A DNA stretch of 64,000 nt from Limonium bicolor (lineage: Eukaryota > Streptophyta > Magnoliopsida > Caryophyllales > Plumbaginaceae). The notes under the pieces were generated by a model that did not search any database, was not told the origin of the DNA, and worked only from the letters and a program-made list of their open reading frames with translations. The translations under genes and the position numbers were made by a program. Shown here one piece after another: positions 23,301 to 34,540 of the stretch (position 1 is its first letter; the number at the start of each line of letters is the position of its first letter). The stretch lies in NCBI GenBank assembly GCA_023374045.1, contig CM041777.1, forward strand, positions 84,438,300 through 84,502,299, read 5' to 3'.

Positions 23301-23597
23301 AAAAACCCGGTGTTTCATGAAAGAACCAAACACATCGAGCTTGATTGTCATTTTGTTCGGGAGAAAATTCAACAAGGGATGATAGATCTTAGCTACACTC
23401 ATACCACAAGTCAGCTTGCTGACATGATGACCAAAGTGCTACCAGGAGCACGATACAAGGAGCATATCCAACGCATGGGAATGAGCGACAGCACTACGTC
23501 AAGCCTTGGCAATCTTGCTTACCTACGGCTTGAGGGGGGGTGTTGGGATATTGGGCCTAGTCCAACCCTAAGCCCAGTGATGGCATTAGCTAGTTGA
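20320..23597 (+). pseudogene. Copia pol (protease, integrase, RT, RNase H), frameshifted
   Basis: Protease has the WIVDSGATDHM catalytic block at about 20329-20361. Integrase shows its HHCC half (LGH... CDIC, 20760-20870) and catalytic-core residues at HIDV, RTDNAKE and VERKH (20935-21245). RT has [12 protein letters not shown] (about 22294-22330) and YVDDIL (about 22548-22566). RNase H has DSDWA and SSAEAEYRS (23045-23185). Lesions: frame changes near 20822, 20943, 21215-21228 (a CA dinucleotide run), 22083-22092, 22962-22976 and 23122-23135, plus an in-frame TGA at 21967-21969. The reading frame ends inside the 3' LTR at 23597. No functional polyprotein can come from this copy as sequenced. 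Confidence 0.92.
23531..23540 (+). other. Polypurine tract of the copia element
   Basis: TGAGGGGGGG abuts the 3' LTR, the place where plus-strand DNA synthesis is primed. Confidence 0.85.
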
Positions 23598-23813
23598 TTA
23601 GGTCACATAACCTTTTAATTAGTTTAGTAGTTTTTATCTGTTTTTATCTTTATCACATATTTATCTCTAGCAACAGTATATATATACATATTAACGGCTG
23701 TTAGGTTTGTATTAAACAATCTACAATCAATATACAGAGATGCTTTCTTTATGGCTTCCTAATATCCGCTGCTACATACAAACACAATACAACTACATAC
23801 TATAAAACCAATA
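23541..23813 (+). repeat. 3' LTR of the copia element
   Basis: 273 bp, with one mismatch to the 5' LTR. Target copy TTAAC follows. Confidence 0.95.
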
Positions 23814-23818
23814 TTAAC

Positions 23819-24185
23819 AAACAGAAGGACAAGCATGCATGTTATTGTTCCCCGGTTATACCGTAAACGAAAGAGAAATAAAAAAGGCAAAGAGATAGTG
23901 GAGGCGGAGTTGGTGGGGTTTCTCTCCTCGACAGTTCGGAGGGTTGTGGGCGGCGGGCTTGTTTGTGGATCTGACAAAGGAGAAGTGCGATGTGTTGAGA
24001 GGTAGAAGAAAGAGAAAGGTGCACAAGTGAGGATGAAGTGCGAAATTCCATGAAAGTAATAAATGAAGGCACACAAAGATCCGTGTAATGGCTATTGGGA
24101 GGGGACTGGAACCTATCTACCCAGAGATGATCCCCGATCTGGATGTAGTTCAATAGGATGAACCGGGTGGTAGACAAAAAAATAA
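23819..24185. other. Spacer between the copia and Mutator-like elements
   Basis: GC-richer than its surroundings. Open frames on the minus strand are long only because the neighbouring TIR units lack stops. The 23-bp word at 24058-24080 recurs exactly at 25383-25405. Confidence 0.4.
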
Positions 24186-25374
24186 GGGAAATTTCATGAG
24201 ATACCCCTGAGGTTTGAGCGAATTTCACAAGATACCCTCGAGATTTCATTTTCATTATGAGATACCCCCGAGGTTTCATTTTTTTTACAATATACCCCTG
24301 AGGTATCATTTTCGTTACGATATACCCCTGAGGTTTCAATTTTTTTACGAGATGCCCTTCTGTTCAGATTCTGATATATTATATTTTTCATATCCTAATT
24401 TTACCCTCGCACCATATGCTCTGCAATAACCTCACGGGTTTATGGTCAATTTTTTAAAAATTTAAAATATGAACAAAATGCTCATAAAAATTAAAGATCA
24501 ATTAAATTTTTAATTCAATTTAAAAAACATAAATAAAAGTATAAAAAATTTGAATCATAAAAAGTTTAAAATAAATATCAATAATTAAACAACAAATAAA
24601 ATAATCTATTTAGAAAACTTATATTGTTACATTATTTAAAATATTGTAGCGGTGACTTAAAATCATAAATTTTTTATAACAATTATATTAAATACAAGAA
24701 ATTATTAAATAATTTTATTAATTATAGTATGAGTTTATTAACAAATATATTACTTGATATCAATAATCACAAGAGAAATGATCATATTTTATGGTTTTTA
24801 TACTTTATTTTCTAATTTAAAATGATTATTTTTTCTATATATTATATGAAACTGTTGTTTTTAATATTCTTGATATTACTGTTATATATTTTTTAGATTT
24901 TTGTCAAATATCTAGGTAACTTCCCTAACAAATTATGTTTATTTTTCAAAATAATTTAATTTTAATTTTTAGTCATTTCCATTTATTAAATTTTTAGTTT
25001 TTTGTTTATTTAATTATATTCATTTTTTGATATTGATGTCAAATTTATATTAACTTTAATTTTTTTAGCATTTTATTTAAGTTTAAATTCTAACGAAACT
25101 TTGACGGTATATCCCTGAGGCTATCAGGGGCATATGGTGCGAGGGTAAAATGAGGAATCTAATTGAGGGACATGACATCTCGTAATAAAATTGAAACTTC
25201 AGGGGTATATCATAATGAAAATGAAACCTCAGGGGTATCTTATAATAAAAATGAAACCTCAGGGGTATCTTATAGTAAAAATGAAACCTCAGGGGTATCT
25301 TGTAATAAAAATGAAACCTCAGTGGTATCTTGTAAAATTCACTTAAACCTCAAGGGTATATCGTGAAATTTCCC
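24186..25374. mobile_element. Non-autonomous Mutator-like element, 1189 bp
   Basis: Long inverted arms (about 24186-24436 and 25108-25374) start GGGAAATTTCATGAGATACC and end GGTATATCGTGAAATTTCCC. A perfect 9-bp duplication AAAAAATAA flanks them (24177-24185 and 25375-25383), the Mutator signature. Each arm is built from five or six degenerate ~30-bp units around ATACCCCTGAGGTTTCATTTT. The core of about 670 bp is AT-rich with no transposase. Confidence 0.88.
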
Positions 25375-25383
25375 AAAAAATAA

Positions 25384-27006
25384 ATAAATGAAGGCACACA
25401 AAGATAATATTCTATGTTGAGTTTTGGACCCACACCAATGGGAAATGACTCATGGGCCCTAACCCTTGGGTCATGGGTCTCATCCTTGTTCACATTAGTT
25501 AGTTATTGTATATATTAGGTGTTTCTTATAATATATAGCATACTTTATGCTCAAAATGGACATTGATTAATTCATAAGCATTTTTACAAAATCAATCAAA
25601 GTTTTAACATTCATTAATTGATTTTGATTAGTCTTTCAAATTGTGTAAACATTTATTTTCAAAAATTTATTAACCAATTGTTAGTTTGATTTATAAATAT
25701 GTTGATATGCCTTATATATATATATATATATATACTTCTACAGTACTTTCACTCGTTTTATATTGGGCTCATATATAACACACAAACATTACTTTAATTT
25801 ATAATTATTCAATTGGGGGACATTTTTATTATCTATATTATACAAAACATGTAAAATAACGTCGTTTAACTGTGAGTGTGTGTGTCAGCGGACAATAAAT
25901 TATGGTTCTTACAGAATCATAATCAAAGGTCTTCTGTTACTATCGAATGACATTGTTTTAACTTTGGACGGGTGTTTTCGTTACAAACTTTAAATTGCGG
26001 ATACCACTTCAACCGTAATTAAAAGTCATTCGACACATTTATATTACAGTCCCAGTTTTTAACCGTAATTTAAAGTCCCATCAATATCTCCCGCCTATAC
26101 CTCCGGCCCAATAATAAACTACTGTTAAATAACATATTGTACGTATTTGTCTCCAACCCTTTAATTAAATAACAATTTGACATTTAAACGAATTAATTGA
26201 CCATAATATACAGTCTTTTTTTCACTAGTGAAATAGCAAAAAAAATCTTAAATCCAAAGTGACATAGCAATCAAACAAACGAATGCCCAAATTAAGTAAA
26301 CAACGGGAATTGAACAAATTCAATTCGAGATCAAATAGTAGTCTATGAGTTGTCAAATTTGCCAACTTCAGCATTCATGTCAAATGTAAAAATGACACAT
26401 TTATGTCAAAACCAAAAATGTTCTCACGAACAACAAAGAGATAAAAATGACAACTTTTAACATTTATGCCAAAGATAAAAATGTCCCACTTACTCTCTCA
26501 CTAGATGAATGAGAAATTCATTGGTTGATAGCTCATATAAAATAAGAGAGTTGAAAAGAGTTACACTGGGAAAATAAAACTGTGTATGACTTATTGAAAC
26601 AATAAGCGAGTCTAGCTTATTAAGAAATTAAACAAACGGGCACTAAATCACTAATCAATCACTATGTAAGTTCCTCACTAAGTGTAAAAACTAAAAGAAC
26701 CCCATTCTTTTTGGGACGGAAATAGATAGGTGATGTCAATTGTCAGCTAAAGTTAGTAAAAAAAAAGAGAAAAAAAGTAGGTAAGAGAAAACGTAAAAAA
26801 TTAATATGCCAATTAATATATATGAAGTGTAGAGAAAAAATAAGATGGTCAAATAAACTTGTTTGATAATGCTGTAAAGGAATGAAACCTAACATAAATA
26901 CCATTTTCTTTCAAGAAGAGGATCAATATCTATTGCTCAAACTAACCCTTTAAAGTCGTAAGATTGAATCAAACTTTAGGTAAAGATGACCTACATGCAT
27001 CACTCT
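25384..27006. other. AT-rich intergenic DNA with a possible CACTA end
   Basis: A (TA)n microsatellite lies at 25707-25733. At 26223-26230 the sequence ends TTTTTTTCACTAGTG after repeated AACCGTAATTAAAAGT / AACCGTAATTTAAAGTC words and their inverse (25985-26075), which resembles one terminus of a CACTA transposon. No matching left end was found. No gene recognised. Confidence 0.4.
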
Positions 27007-27009
27007 TTA

Positions 27010-27372
27010 CGGGCGTTTGTTTTGAGTAATCTAGAAAGAGAATCAAAATATTTCGTTTTCTGTTGTTTGTTTGCCAGTTTATTTCAGGAAAGAAAAAGAG
27101 AATGAGATTCAAATCTCTTCTAACTTATTCCCACCCCAACTAGGGAATGAGATTCCCTCACCCAGCACACTTTAACTGGTAACATATGGTGACCAGCAAG
27201 TATTAATTAGTGACCGTTGGATGTTGACCGACAATCAACGGCAGTTGACCACTTATTCATTTTCATTTCCGCTGCACAAACAAACAATTAGATAATCAAA
27301 AGAATTTTTTTTCATTCTCCTCCATTCTCTTCCGTGATTTCATTCCGTTTTCTTACGCAAAACAAACAGCTC
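27010..27372. mobile_element. Tourist-like (PIF/Harbinger) MITE, 363 bp
   Basis: The ends CGGGCGTTTGTTTTGAGTAA and, inverted, GAGCTGTTTGTTTTGCGTAA are related and are flanked by TTA on both sides (27007-27009, 27373-27375). Subterminal AGAAAGAGAATGA/ATTCTC words are inverted. No ORF. Confidence 0.78.
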
Positions 27373-27375
27373 TTA

Positions 27376-28767
27376 TAAAAATGAAGAATCAGAACCATTA
27401 AAGCATTAAGCATGGATGACAGAATAGACAAAGAAATAAGGTATTTTTTTTTTTTTCTCAGAGTAGACAACCGAGCCCTTCTTCAGTTGGCAAAAAGAAT
27501 ATCTTTGACTACTATGGAGAAGACTGGGTTCGGTGAAGGGACCAATCTAGAACATAAAAGCCCATGGGCCCAAACAAAGCACAGCCCTGACATATTTTGA
27601 TTAGTATTTTGTTTGTGGGAATCAGCGCTTTGCAACTTGAACAAACCATACAAAAACACATGCAATGCACATGTAGAAGAACACTGCAGACTGAGTCGAG
27701 TCATGAATGTATTAACTATACTTGTGGCTCCCCAGCTGGATAATCAAACGAACTTGAGTCAAACGAAATTGAGTCAAGCTAAGTGAGAGTGCATAGAAGA
27801 GTGCAAGGGAGGGAGTCGACAAATATCCAGTTATAAAGGCAAAATAAACAAGCAGATTTGCTCTATCAATCTGGATATTCTTCTGTTACAAGAAAACTAA
27901 TACGATATTGTTTCATTCTCTGGCCCTAGATAGACAATAATAACACAGCATACAGCATAAAGCATAACATATGGGCTATAACAGCCAGGCACACACCAAG
28001 AGCACTGAAGGGACTTGATTAAAAGCTGTGGAAGCTAGGAAAATGCGGGAGAAAAAACGCATTGGAAGTTGTAAGAATTAGCAGTGTGATACATTACAAG
28101 AACCACCAAAAATAGCCCATTCAGCTTCAACAACTTTTTTTTAGAAATTGGGCTACATACATATTTCAACCACTGTTAAACGTTGACTAATAGGATGATG
28201 TGGCACATCACATCAAATATTCCATTGGGATATTAGTGCCTTCAACCATGAAAAGCCACTTTGTCCATTTCAAAAAGGTCACTACCTCGTTTCCTATGTG
28301 GCATATATCGCTTTCAGTTTCACCAACACACAAGTGGATACATCACAGGTCTCCTTAAAGGACATAACAAATTGCGAAGTTGCTGAAGGTAGGATCAAAA
28401 ACTATAAGGCTATTGTCTTTTGTGGTCAGCAAACAAAAAGGTTCTAGTTCTCAGATACATGGAAGTCCCTCAAATCCAAGAGATCAATTCCCACTCCGCG
28501 GTACAGCCCTCTCGTCACTTGGAAACATACATGTCAGGTAAACAACACCACATCAAACTAGCCATAAATTCCAATGTTCACACAGCACACTCAGTACAAA
28601 TGAAAACCTGCCCAAAAAACTGCAAGCCCCAGAGATACAATCACACAACTACAAAAAATAAATATACACACAAAACCAAGCTTGAGCTCACAAAAAAGGA
28701 ATGCATCAACGCAAGTGTTCGCATCTAAGTACCTGAAAACTACCACACTGCTAGTCAACACTTGTAG
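27376..28767. other. Intergenic and 3' flank of the MYB gene
   Basis: No gene recognised. The part next to 28768 should hold the MYB 3' UTR. Repeated AGCATA words occur at 27945-27970. Confidence 0.4.
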
Positions 28768-30018
28768 TCATCTGTTTTCCTCTGATTTGATCACAATACC
28801 TTGCTCAAGACGATCAGTTATCTGAAAAACCGCATTATTATATGTTCCAAACTGTGATGAGAAGATATGACTCGCAGTTTCCGCTGGAAAAGTCTCACAT
28901 GCCTGGTCGAAGGCAATGTTTGCCCCTACATTATGTGGTTTCCAATCATATCTTGCATTGCCCATGCTGACAAGGTTATGATGATGATCCGTTTCTCGTG
29001 ATAGACACAGTGCTGCTTCTGATGTGGATGGATCTGATGAATGAGATTTGCTGCTACTTGGGGAATCATCGTTGTTGTACTCTGAAGGATTGATGGTTGT
29101 GATATCATGGATGCTTGATCGTCTCTTCTCTTTTGGGCCTGAAAGTTGCCGTATGAAGAATTTTTGAGCGTGGCTAGCTACTTGAGTAGGCGTTCTTGTT
29201 GTTACAAAATTTCGAGAGATGTTCCTCCAATCCCCCTTCCCATACTTTTTAAGACCCATCAGAAATAGCCTGAAACATTAATCATCAGAGGAAGGAACCT
29301 TGCTATTAAAAATATGACTGAATAAAATGAATCATCAGAGATGCTAAACAGTTTATTTTTACACTTCTTTTATTACATCGGCATCAACTGGTTCATAAAT
29401 CGATAGAAGTACCCAGAAATCTATTCAAAGAAAGAGCAGAATCCAGTGTAGGATGTATGAAAGACCTTGAAATATGTTTTGTCTCAAGCTATCCTCTGTT
29501 TAACAGAAAGACCATCTATACCAGAGTATTCAATCAAGAAACGTGATATTTGAACCAAAAAACTCATTCAAAATGTTGAATTATTACCGGTGCTCTTCCT
29601 CGGTCCAAGGAACACCCTTCTTCCTTTCCTGACCAAAACCCCGTGCTGAACTGCTCCTCTTCCCGCCAGGTGAATAGAGCTCTCCGAACTCTTCATATCC
29701 TAGTTGAGAATCAGCCCACTCTAGGGTAAACGAACTAGACACATAACCCGGAATAGGAATCAGCCCAGCTTCAATATCACAAACGTCTTCTTCCAGTTCC
29801 CTATACTGTTTGATCACATCCCCGACAGTTTTGCCGGGAATCATCGCTGCTACCTTCATCCAACGGTCAGGAGTGTCCTTGTCGTACAATGCTAACGCAT
29901 CCTCGAACTTCTTGTTCTCTTCGTGGGTCCAGTTCGTTCCTTGGCTGTCGTCGAATAACCAGTTTACTGAGTTCCAAGAATATGAACCAGTGGGAAGAAC
30001 TTCGACTCTCCTGCTCAT
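28768..30018 (-). CDS. DIVARICATA-type MYB transcription factor (two SANT/MYB domains)
   Basis: Exons 30018-29588 and 29269-28768 give 310 aa, with a 318-bp GT-AG phase-2 intron. The first SANT domain (about residues 28-77) contains [17 protein letters not shown] and [20 protein letters not shown]. The linker has the family block [11 protein letters not shown]. The second MYB domain (about 135-185) contains [30 protein letters not shown] and [13 protein letters not shown], followed by [12 protein letters not shown]. The last motif is SHAQKYF in most members; here Tyr is replaced by Phe. The second domain should bind DNA at TATCC/GATAA-like sites and the first mediates protein contacts, in the nucleus. 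The C-terminal third is Ser/Asn/His-rich and poorly conserved. The start at 30018 matches the short N-terminus before the VEVL motif of relatives; an upstream in-frame ATG at 30201 would add 61 basic residues and is less likely. All residues expected at the splice junction ([15 protein letters not shown]) are present. Confidence 0.95.
29270..29587 (-). other. Intron of the MYB gene
   Basis: Donor GTAATA after CACCG and acceptor TTTCAG before GCTATTTC. The position, inside the second MYB domain, is the usual one for this family. Confidence 0.88.
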
Positions 30019-31000
30019 TTCGTCGAACAATTTGTGGATATATGAGGAATGGAGAGATGAAAATTCAATGAAATATCCAACGCCAGACGGTCGTTTTTTT
30101 TTTCTATTTTTTTCCCTTTTCAGCAGAGATGCTTTTGGTTTTTGTATATTGATCAAAGAACCGTGTGTAAAAGGGATCAGCTTTTGAGATACCCAGGACA
30201 AGAATTCAACAAGGTGGTACTAGTCAGGACAAGGAAAAGCAGAAGCATTCTTCTCGTTGGTGTGATTGAAAAACCCTAGAGAACTTGGAATCAGATCCAA
30301 CTATATAAATAACCCTAGGAAAAATGGAACAAAATCTAACGGAGATTTGAATTGGAACCAATAAACTTAAACCCACTACAAAGCCAATTAAAAACGCAGG
30401 TAAAAACCCAAGTGGAAGAATCAGAGAGAAAGGGGGGAAAATGAAGTATGAGAAGTTAATAAGGAACGCCTACAGAACAGAGTAATGAATGATTTTTTTT
30501 ATAAAGAAGAGTAATGAATGAATTGAATCTTTTATAAAAGCAATCCGAATCTCGGTTCATAAATTTGTGTTTGTGCCCGTTAAAAGGGAGGCTACAGATG
30601 AAAAGGAGAGTAAGCAGGCGTGTGATTGGAGCAAGAAGATATCTGCCTTAGTGCTGGGATCGATTTCTTTTCTTATTTTTCTGATGAAAGAAATGAGAGA
30701 ATGATTAGAGGCAGTTTCGTTGTTAAGCTGCCATTGGAGGAACCATCATCTTCCGAGGACGCAGAGAGTGGAGGATCGGATGGAAGGGTGAAAGAGAGAG
30801 ATGAGTGAAGTCGAAGAAAGAGACGGCAGAACCAATCGCATGTGAGAATTTAAGCAGAGCACATGCTGAGTGGTGAACTTCATTTTCCGTGGAAAGAATA
30901 GTTTTTTTCTGTTCTGAAAAGTGTTGTTAGCTACCTCTTACTGTTGACAGATGTCACCGTTGTTTGCCTAGCCAAAGTGAGTTAGCTCATATCATAGCTT
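30019..31000 (-). promoter_or_regulatory. 5' leader and promoter region of the MYB gene
   Basis: A poly-A run on the minus strand (30094-30118) lies in the probable leader. AT-rich TATA-like sequence occurs near 30300-30312 (TTATTTATATAG on the minus strand), about 290 bp before the ATG. Short open frames at 30626-30808 on the plus strand have no recognisable product. Confidence 0.4.
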
Positions 31001-31928
31001 ACATAATAGATGACATATCTACATATATAACTATAAGGCATGGATTAGGTGATAGTTGAAACCGGGAAAAATAAGTCAAAATGCTCTTCTTTTATTCGTA
31101 ATAACTAATTTTTTTTTCTATATCTCAACCGTTAAATGCAGCTTTAAAATAAAATAGAGAAGAAATAACTGAAAATAATGTCAGTATAAAAATTGGGGAT
31201 AGGATTAGATAAAGGTATTCGATTTGTCTTTATCATAAAAGTAATAATATGTGTCATCGATATAAAATTATATATACCATGGGTATACATAATATTGGTC
31301 ATGATTATATATAAATAACAACCATCATATAAAAAATTATCTTAATATATAAATAATTGTTAGTGTAATAAATTTAAGTGAATCTTAACGTTTATGAACA
31401 AAAACTTTCTTATGGTGGTTTTTAGGATGCGTGGTGTAGGGTAATCCTTTTTTAACTTGTTTTATATTTTATAATGTCGTCATTGATTCGATACATTTTA
31501 AAGGTTTGTGGTAACGACCTTAAACCCTTCACTACATACCCTAAAATTGATTTTTCATTGTTTTAGCTTTCCTATGGTGGTATTTAAGATCTATGCTGAC
31601 TAACATGTTCGAATATATGTACGACTAATAATCTTTTATTTATTAGTTTAAGCTTTTATATACAAAAAATTGTTGTCATAGACATTAAGATATGTAAGCC
31701 ATGTATACATAAACATGTATGTCATAGCTAAATAAAATATTGGTCACGGTTGTATATCGCTAATATTCCATTGCTTGTATAAAGGGTTTATGGTTTAGGG
31801 TCTTACAATGCTTGTATTACAAATCCTAAAAATGTTTTCAGCATTTTTTAACTGATCATATAATGACTTTTATGGTTTGTGGTATAGGGTAATGTTGGTG
31901 TAGAGTAATCTTAAAAAAATCGTTTTTG
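31001..31928. repeat. Decayed copies of the family A monomer in AT-rich DNA
   Basis: At 31404-31600 and again at 31790-31915 the sequence carries the words CTATGGTGGTTTTTAGG, TAGGGTAATC, CCTTAAACCC and CACTACATACCCTAAAA, in the order seen in the tandem monomers at 38.85-39.24 kb but more diverged. No inverted arms could be recognised around them. Confidence 0.5.
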
Positions 31929-31931
31929 AGG

Positions 31932-32967
31932 CACTAGTACAAAAAATGCCTATTTCGGCGCCCCTATTTCAGCGGTTGTTCTTACAACCGCCAAAATAGG
32001 ACTCTGAAAATTTAATGTCTAAAAAAGAGACACCTATTTCAGCGGTTGTTAGTTAGGAACCGCCGAAATAGGGTCAAAAGATACCTATTTTGGCGGTTCC
32101 TATATAACAACCGTCGAAATAGGGTCGATGAAAATTCTGTATCTAAACAATGACACCTATTTCGGCGGTTCTTAGCTAGGAACCGCCAAAATAGGTCAAT
32201 TTTCAAGTTCATTTTTCACATTACCGGTTGTTTTTCGTCTATTTTTCAAATTCCCGCCCCTCTGCATTCTTTTTTTGACCTTTTGTTTCTCTCTCTCTTC
32301 ATTCTCTTCATGCACCGTAATTTTGCAACCCTCAAGCCACCGCCTTTATTCTCTTCTTGTGTCTACTCCTCAAACTGCTGCATCTCGCTCACCAGATTGA
32401 AGACGGGGCTGAAGCTTTTCATTCCGAAATTGGTAATATACTCGAACTTATATTTTTCTGCCTCTATTCATTCTTTGCGCCTCTCACGGTATATTTTTGT
32501 AACTCTAACAGGCGAGCAACAACATGCTCTGCGCCTCACATCAATTTTGCAACCCTAACTAGCGAACAAGGAATCGAACATGCTCTACCCTCTATTCATT
32601 GTCTGCTCTCTGTGCCTCTATTCATTCTCTACGCCCTCATGGTAATTTTTGCAACCCTAACTGGCGAACAAGGAATCGAACATGCTTTGCACCTCAGATG
32701 AATCACTGGAACTGCTACATCTCGTGAGCGAGGTTGAAGACAGGGCTACAGTAATTTTTTTTTAAAAAAAATACACCTATTTCGGCGGTTGTTAGCTAGG
32801 AACCGCCGAAATAGGTGTGTTTTTTTGTTCTAAAAACACGCCTATTTTGGCGGTTCCTAACTAACAACCGCCGAAATAGGATCGCACACCTCCTATTTCG
32901 GCGGCCTCCATTTCGGCGGTTCATAGGTCCTAAACAACCGCTAAAATATGCCTGTTTTCCACTAGTG
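31932..32967. mobile_element. Small CACTA (En/Spm-type) element, 1036 bp
   Basis: The termini CACTAGTACAAAA and, inverted, CACTAGTGGAAAA carry the CACTA signature and are flanked by a perfect 3-bp duplication AGG (31929-31931 and 32968-32970). Both subterminal zones (31945-32200 and 32770-32950) carry many inverted copies of CCTATTTCGGCGGTT, forming nested palindromes as in transposase-binding regions. The middle (32280-32700) has two tandem copies of a segment with GCGAACAAGGAATCGAACATG. No transposase ORF, so non-autonomous. Confidence 0.88.
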
Positions 32968-32970
32968 AGG

Positions 32971-34066
32971 CTGGCTACTGAGCCTGTAGCTTGTATTCTA
33001 TCGCCAACAACCTATGAGTGCATTTAGTAATTTTGTAACTGCAAATAACAACTTCTTTAAAATATTATTATTAGTTATCTGGTGGCTATCAGTTTATATA
33101 TATATATATATATATATGGCTAATATTGTCCTATAAAAATGGCTAAAAAAATTTTCTTCTGTATGACTGACATTAATGTCTTTATGTAAAGGTGTAACCA
33201 CACCCTAAAAATTGATTACAAAAATAAGTGTTCACCCACAAAACACATATAAATCAGTTATAAATGTTTTACGTTTTACAAATATCTTAATATTTGTCAC
33301 CAGTTTCAAAATAAATTATGAGTTTACTGCTCGTTGTTTGTCATGAGCATAGACATAAGCTCTCTTAAGAGAACTCCAAAGGTCATGTATAGAAATTTAC
33401 AAGTTTATTTAACATCAAAAAAAATTATATGTGCATAATATCTTAAAGTTCAATAATATTTGTCAAACAATTTATGTAGCTTATAACACTTGATAGTTTT
33501 CTGTACAAATCATAATATAAAAAATCACTGGTTATTCTCAAAAATTAAAAGTCAAAGCAAATCATTGAAAAAATTTCTCACAGAAAAATACAGTATAATT
33601 TTACTAAATAATATTAGGTTATCTTTTATAAATGAGATTTGATACTGTAGCAGATATATTGACATATTTAATAATCATGTTAACGTACGTTAGATTAAAA
33701 AGAGCTTGTGTAACATTGTTTAACCACTATTATATAAATACATATTATGACATGGTACAATAAACTACTAAAGTAAACTGAAGGAAATCTATAAACCATG
33801 AAAAGGTTTATACTTATTATTATTGTATGAATTTTCGTGTTTTGTATTGATTATATGGCTCATTGTATTATTTTGTGAATTTGTAATTTTAGACGTCATT
33901 ATATATGTAACTTAAGGATCATATCCAAGTAGAGAAAAACACTACAATACATGTAGAGTCCTAAATTGGTCATATTGATTGGTAATTGATGACTAATAAT
34001 AGTTTATCTATATTTGTAAGATTCATGACAAAATCTATATTTGTAACATGAAATGTTGTCTAATGG
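32971..34066. other. AT-rich intergenic DNA
   Basis: A (TA)n run lies at 33095-33117. Nothing else recognised. Confidence 0.4.
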
Positions 34067-34082
34067 CTTACTGAAATACCCT

Positions 34083-34320
34083 AAGTTATGAGGAAACCCG
34101 GAAACACCTGGAAACCCTAGTTACCGAAAGTCCCGGAAATCCTAGGAACCCTAAGAACCTTAGTTCCCGAAAATCCCGGAAGTCTTGGAAACTCCATAAA
34201 TAACCTTAGAAACTTTAGAAAGGCCTTAGAAACTTAATAAGATCTAGGAAACCCTAGTAACCAGAGATGGAAAGCATTAGAAAATCTTACAAGACTCGGT
34301 AAATTCCTAGTAGCCGAAAA
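34083..34320. repeat. Degenerate short repeats within the solo LTR
   Basis: Irregular units of the type GGAAACCCTAG and CCGAAAATCCCGGAA recur at least eight times. Confidence 0.55.
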
Positions 34321-34388
34321 TGCTCCCATCGCTCATTTTCTCCATCATAATCACTTTTCTCCTTAGGAAACACCTTAAACGGCTTGGT

Positions 34389-34540
34389 AAGCACGAGGTG
34401 ACGACCTGGTTGAGGTAAGCACGAGGTGGAAACCTATTTGATAGGAAGAACGAGGTGGCAACCTAGCTAACCTAAGCACGAGGTGTCGGGGAGCACGAGG
34501 TGTCGAGAAGCACGAGGTGTCAGGTTGCACGAGATGTCAC
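34389..34540. repeat. Seven-copy AGCACGAGGTG array within the solo LTR
   Basis: Copies lie near 34390, 34418, 34449, 34474, 34492, 34509 and 34525. The first are spaced by about 25-30 bp and the last four by 17-18 bp. Two copies are degenerate. Confidence 0.8.

Larger units (their letters stand above)
18782..23813 (+). mobile_element. Complete Ty1/copia LTR retrotransposon, coding region broken
   Basis: A 5032-bp element with two 273-bp LTRs that differ at a single base, flanked by a perfect TTAAC duplication (18777-18781 and 23814-23818). It has a primer-binding site, gag, protease, integrase, RT and RNase H in copia order, and a polypurine tract at 23531-23540. LTR identity of 99.6% points to a recent insertion, yet gag-pol carries about nine frameshifts and one stop. 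The LTRs end TG...TA instead of TG...CA. Confidence 0.95.

Noticed and set aside
23842..24339. 165-codon minus-strand open frame with repeated PRGYL-type units
   Set aside because: The repeated units are the tandem arm of the Mutator-like element and the rest is spacer; not a gene.
30019..30201. 61-residue N-terminal extension of the MYB protein
   Set aside because: The extension is Lys-rich from a poly-A leader and absent from family members, which start near VEVL.
32283..32701. Overlapping open frames in the CACTA core
   Set aside because: They lie in a tandemly duplicated non-coding middle, with no transposase motif.
34389..34540. Spaced identical short repeats that could recall a CRISPR array
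   Set aside because: The repeats are 11 bp with irregular spacing inside a plant LTR; CRISPR arrays are prokaryotic with 24-40 bp repeats and constant spacers.
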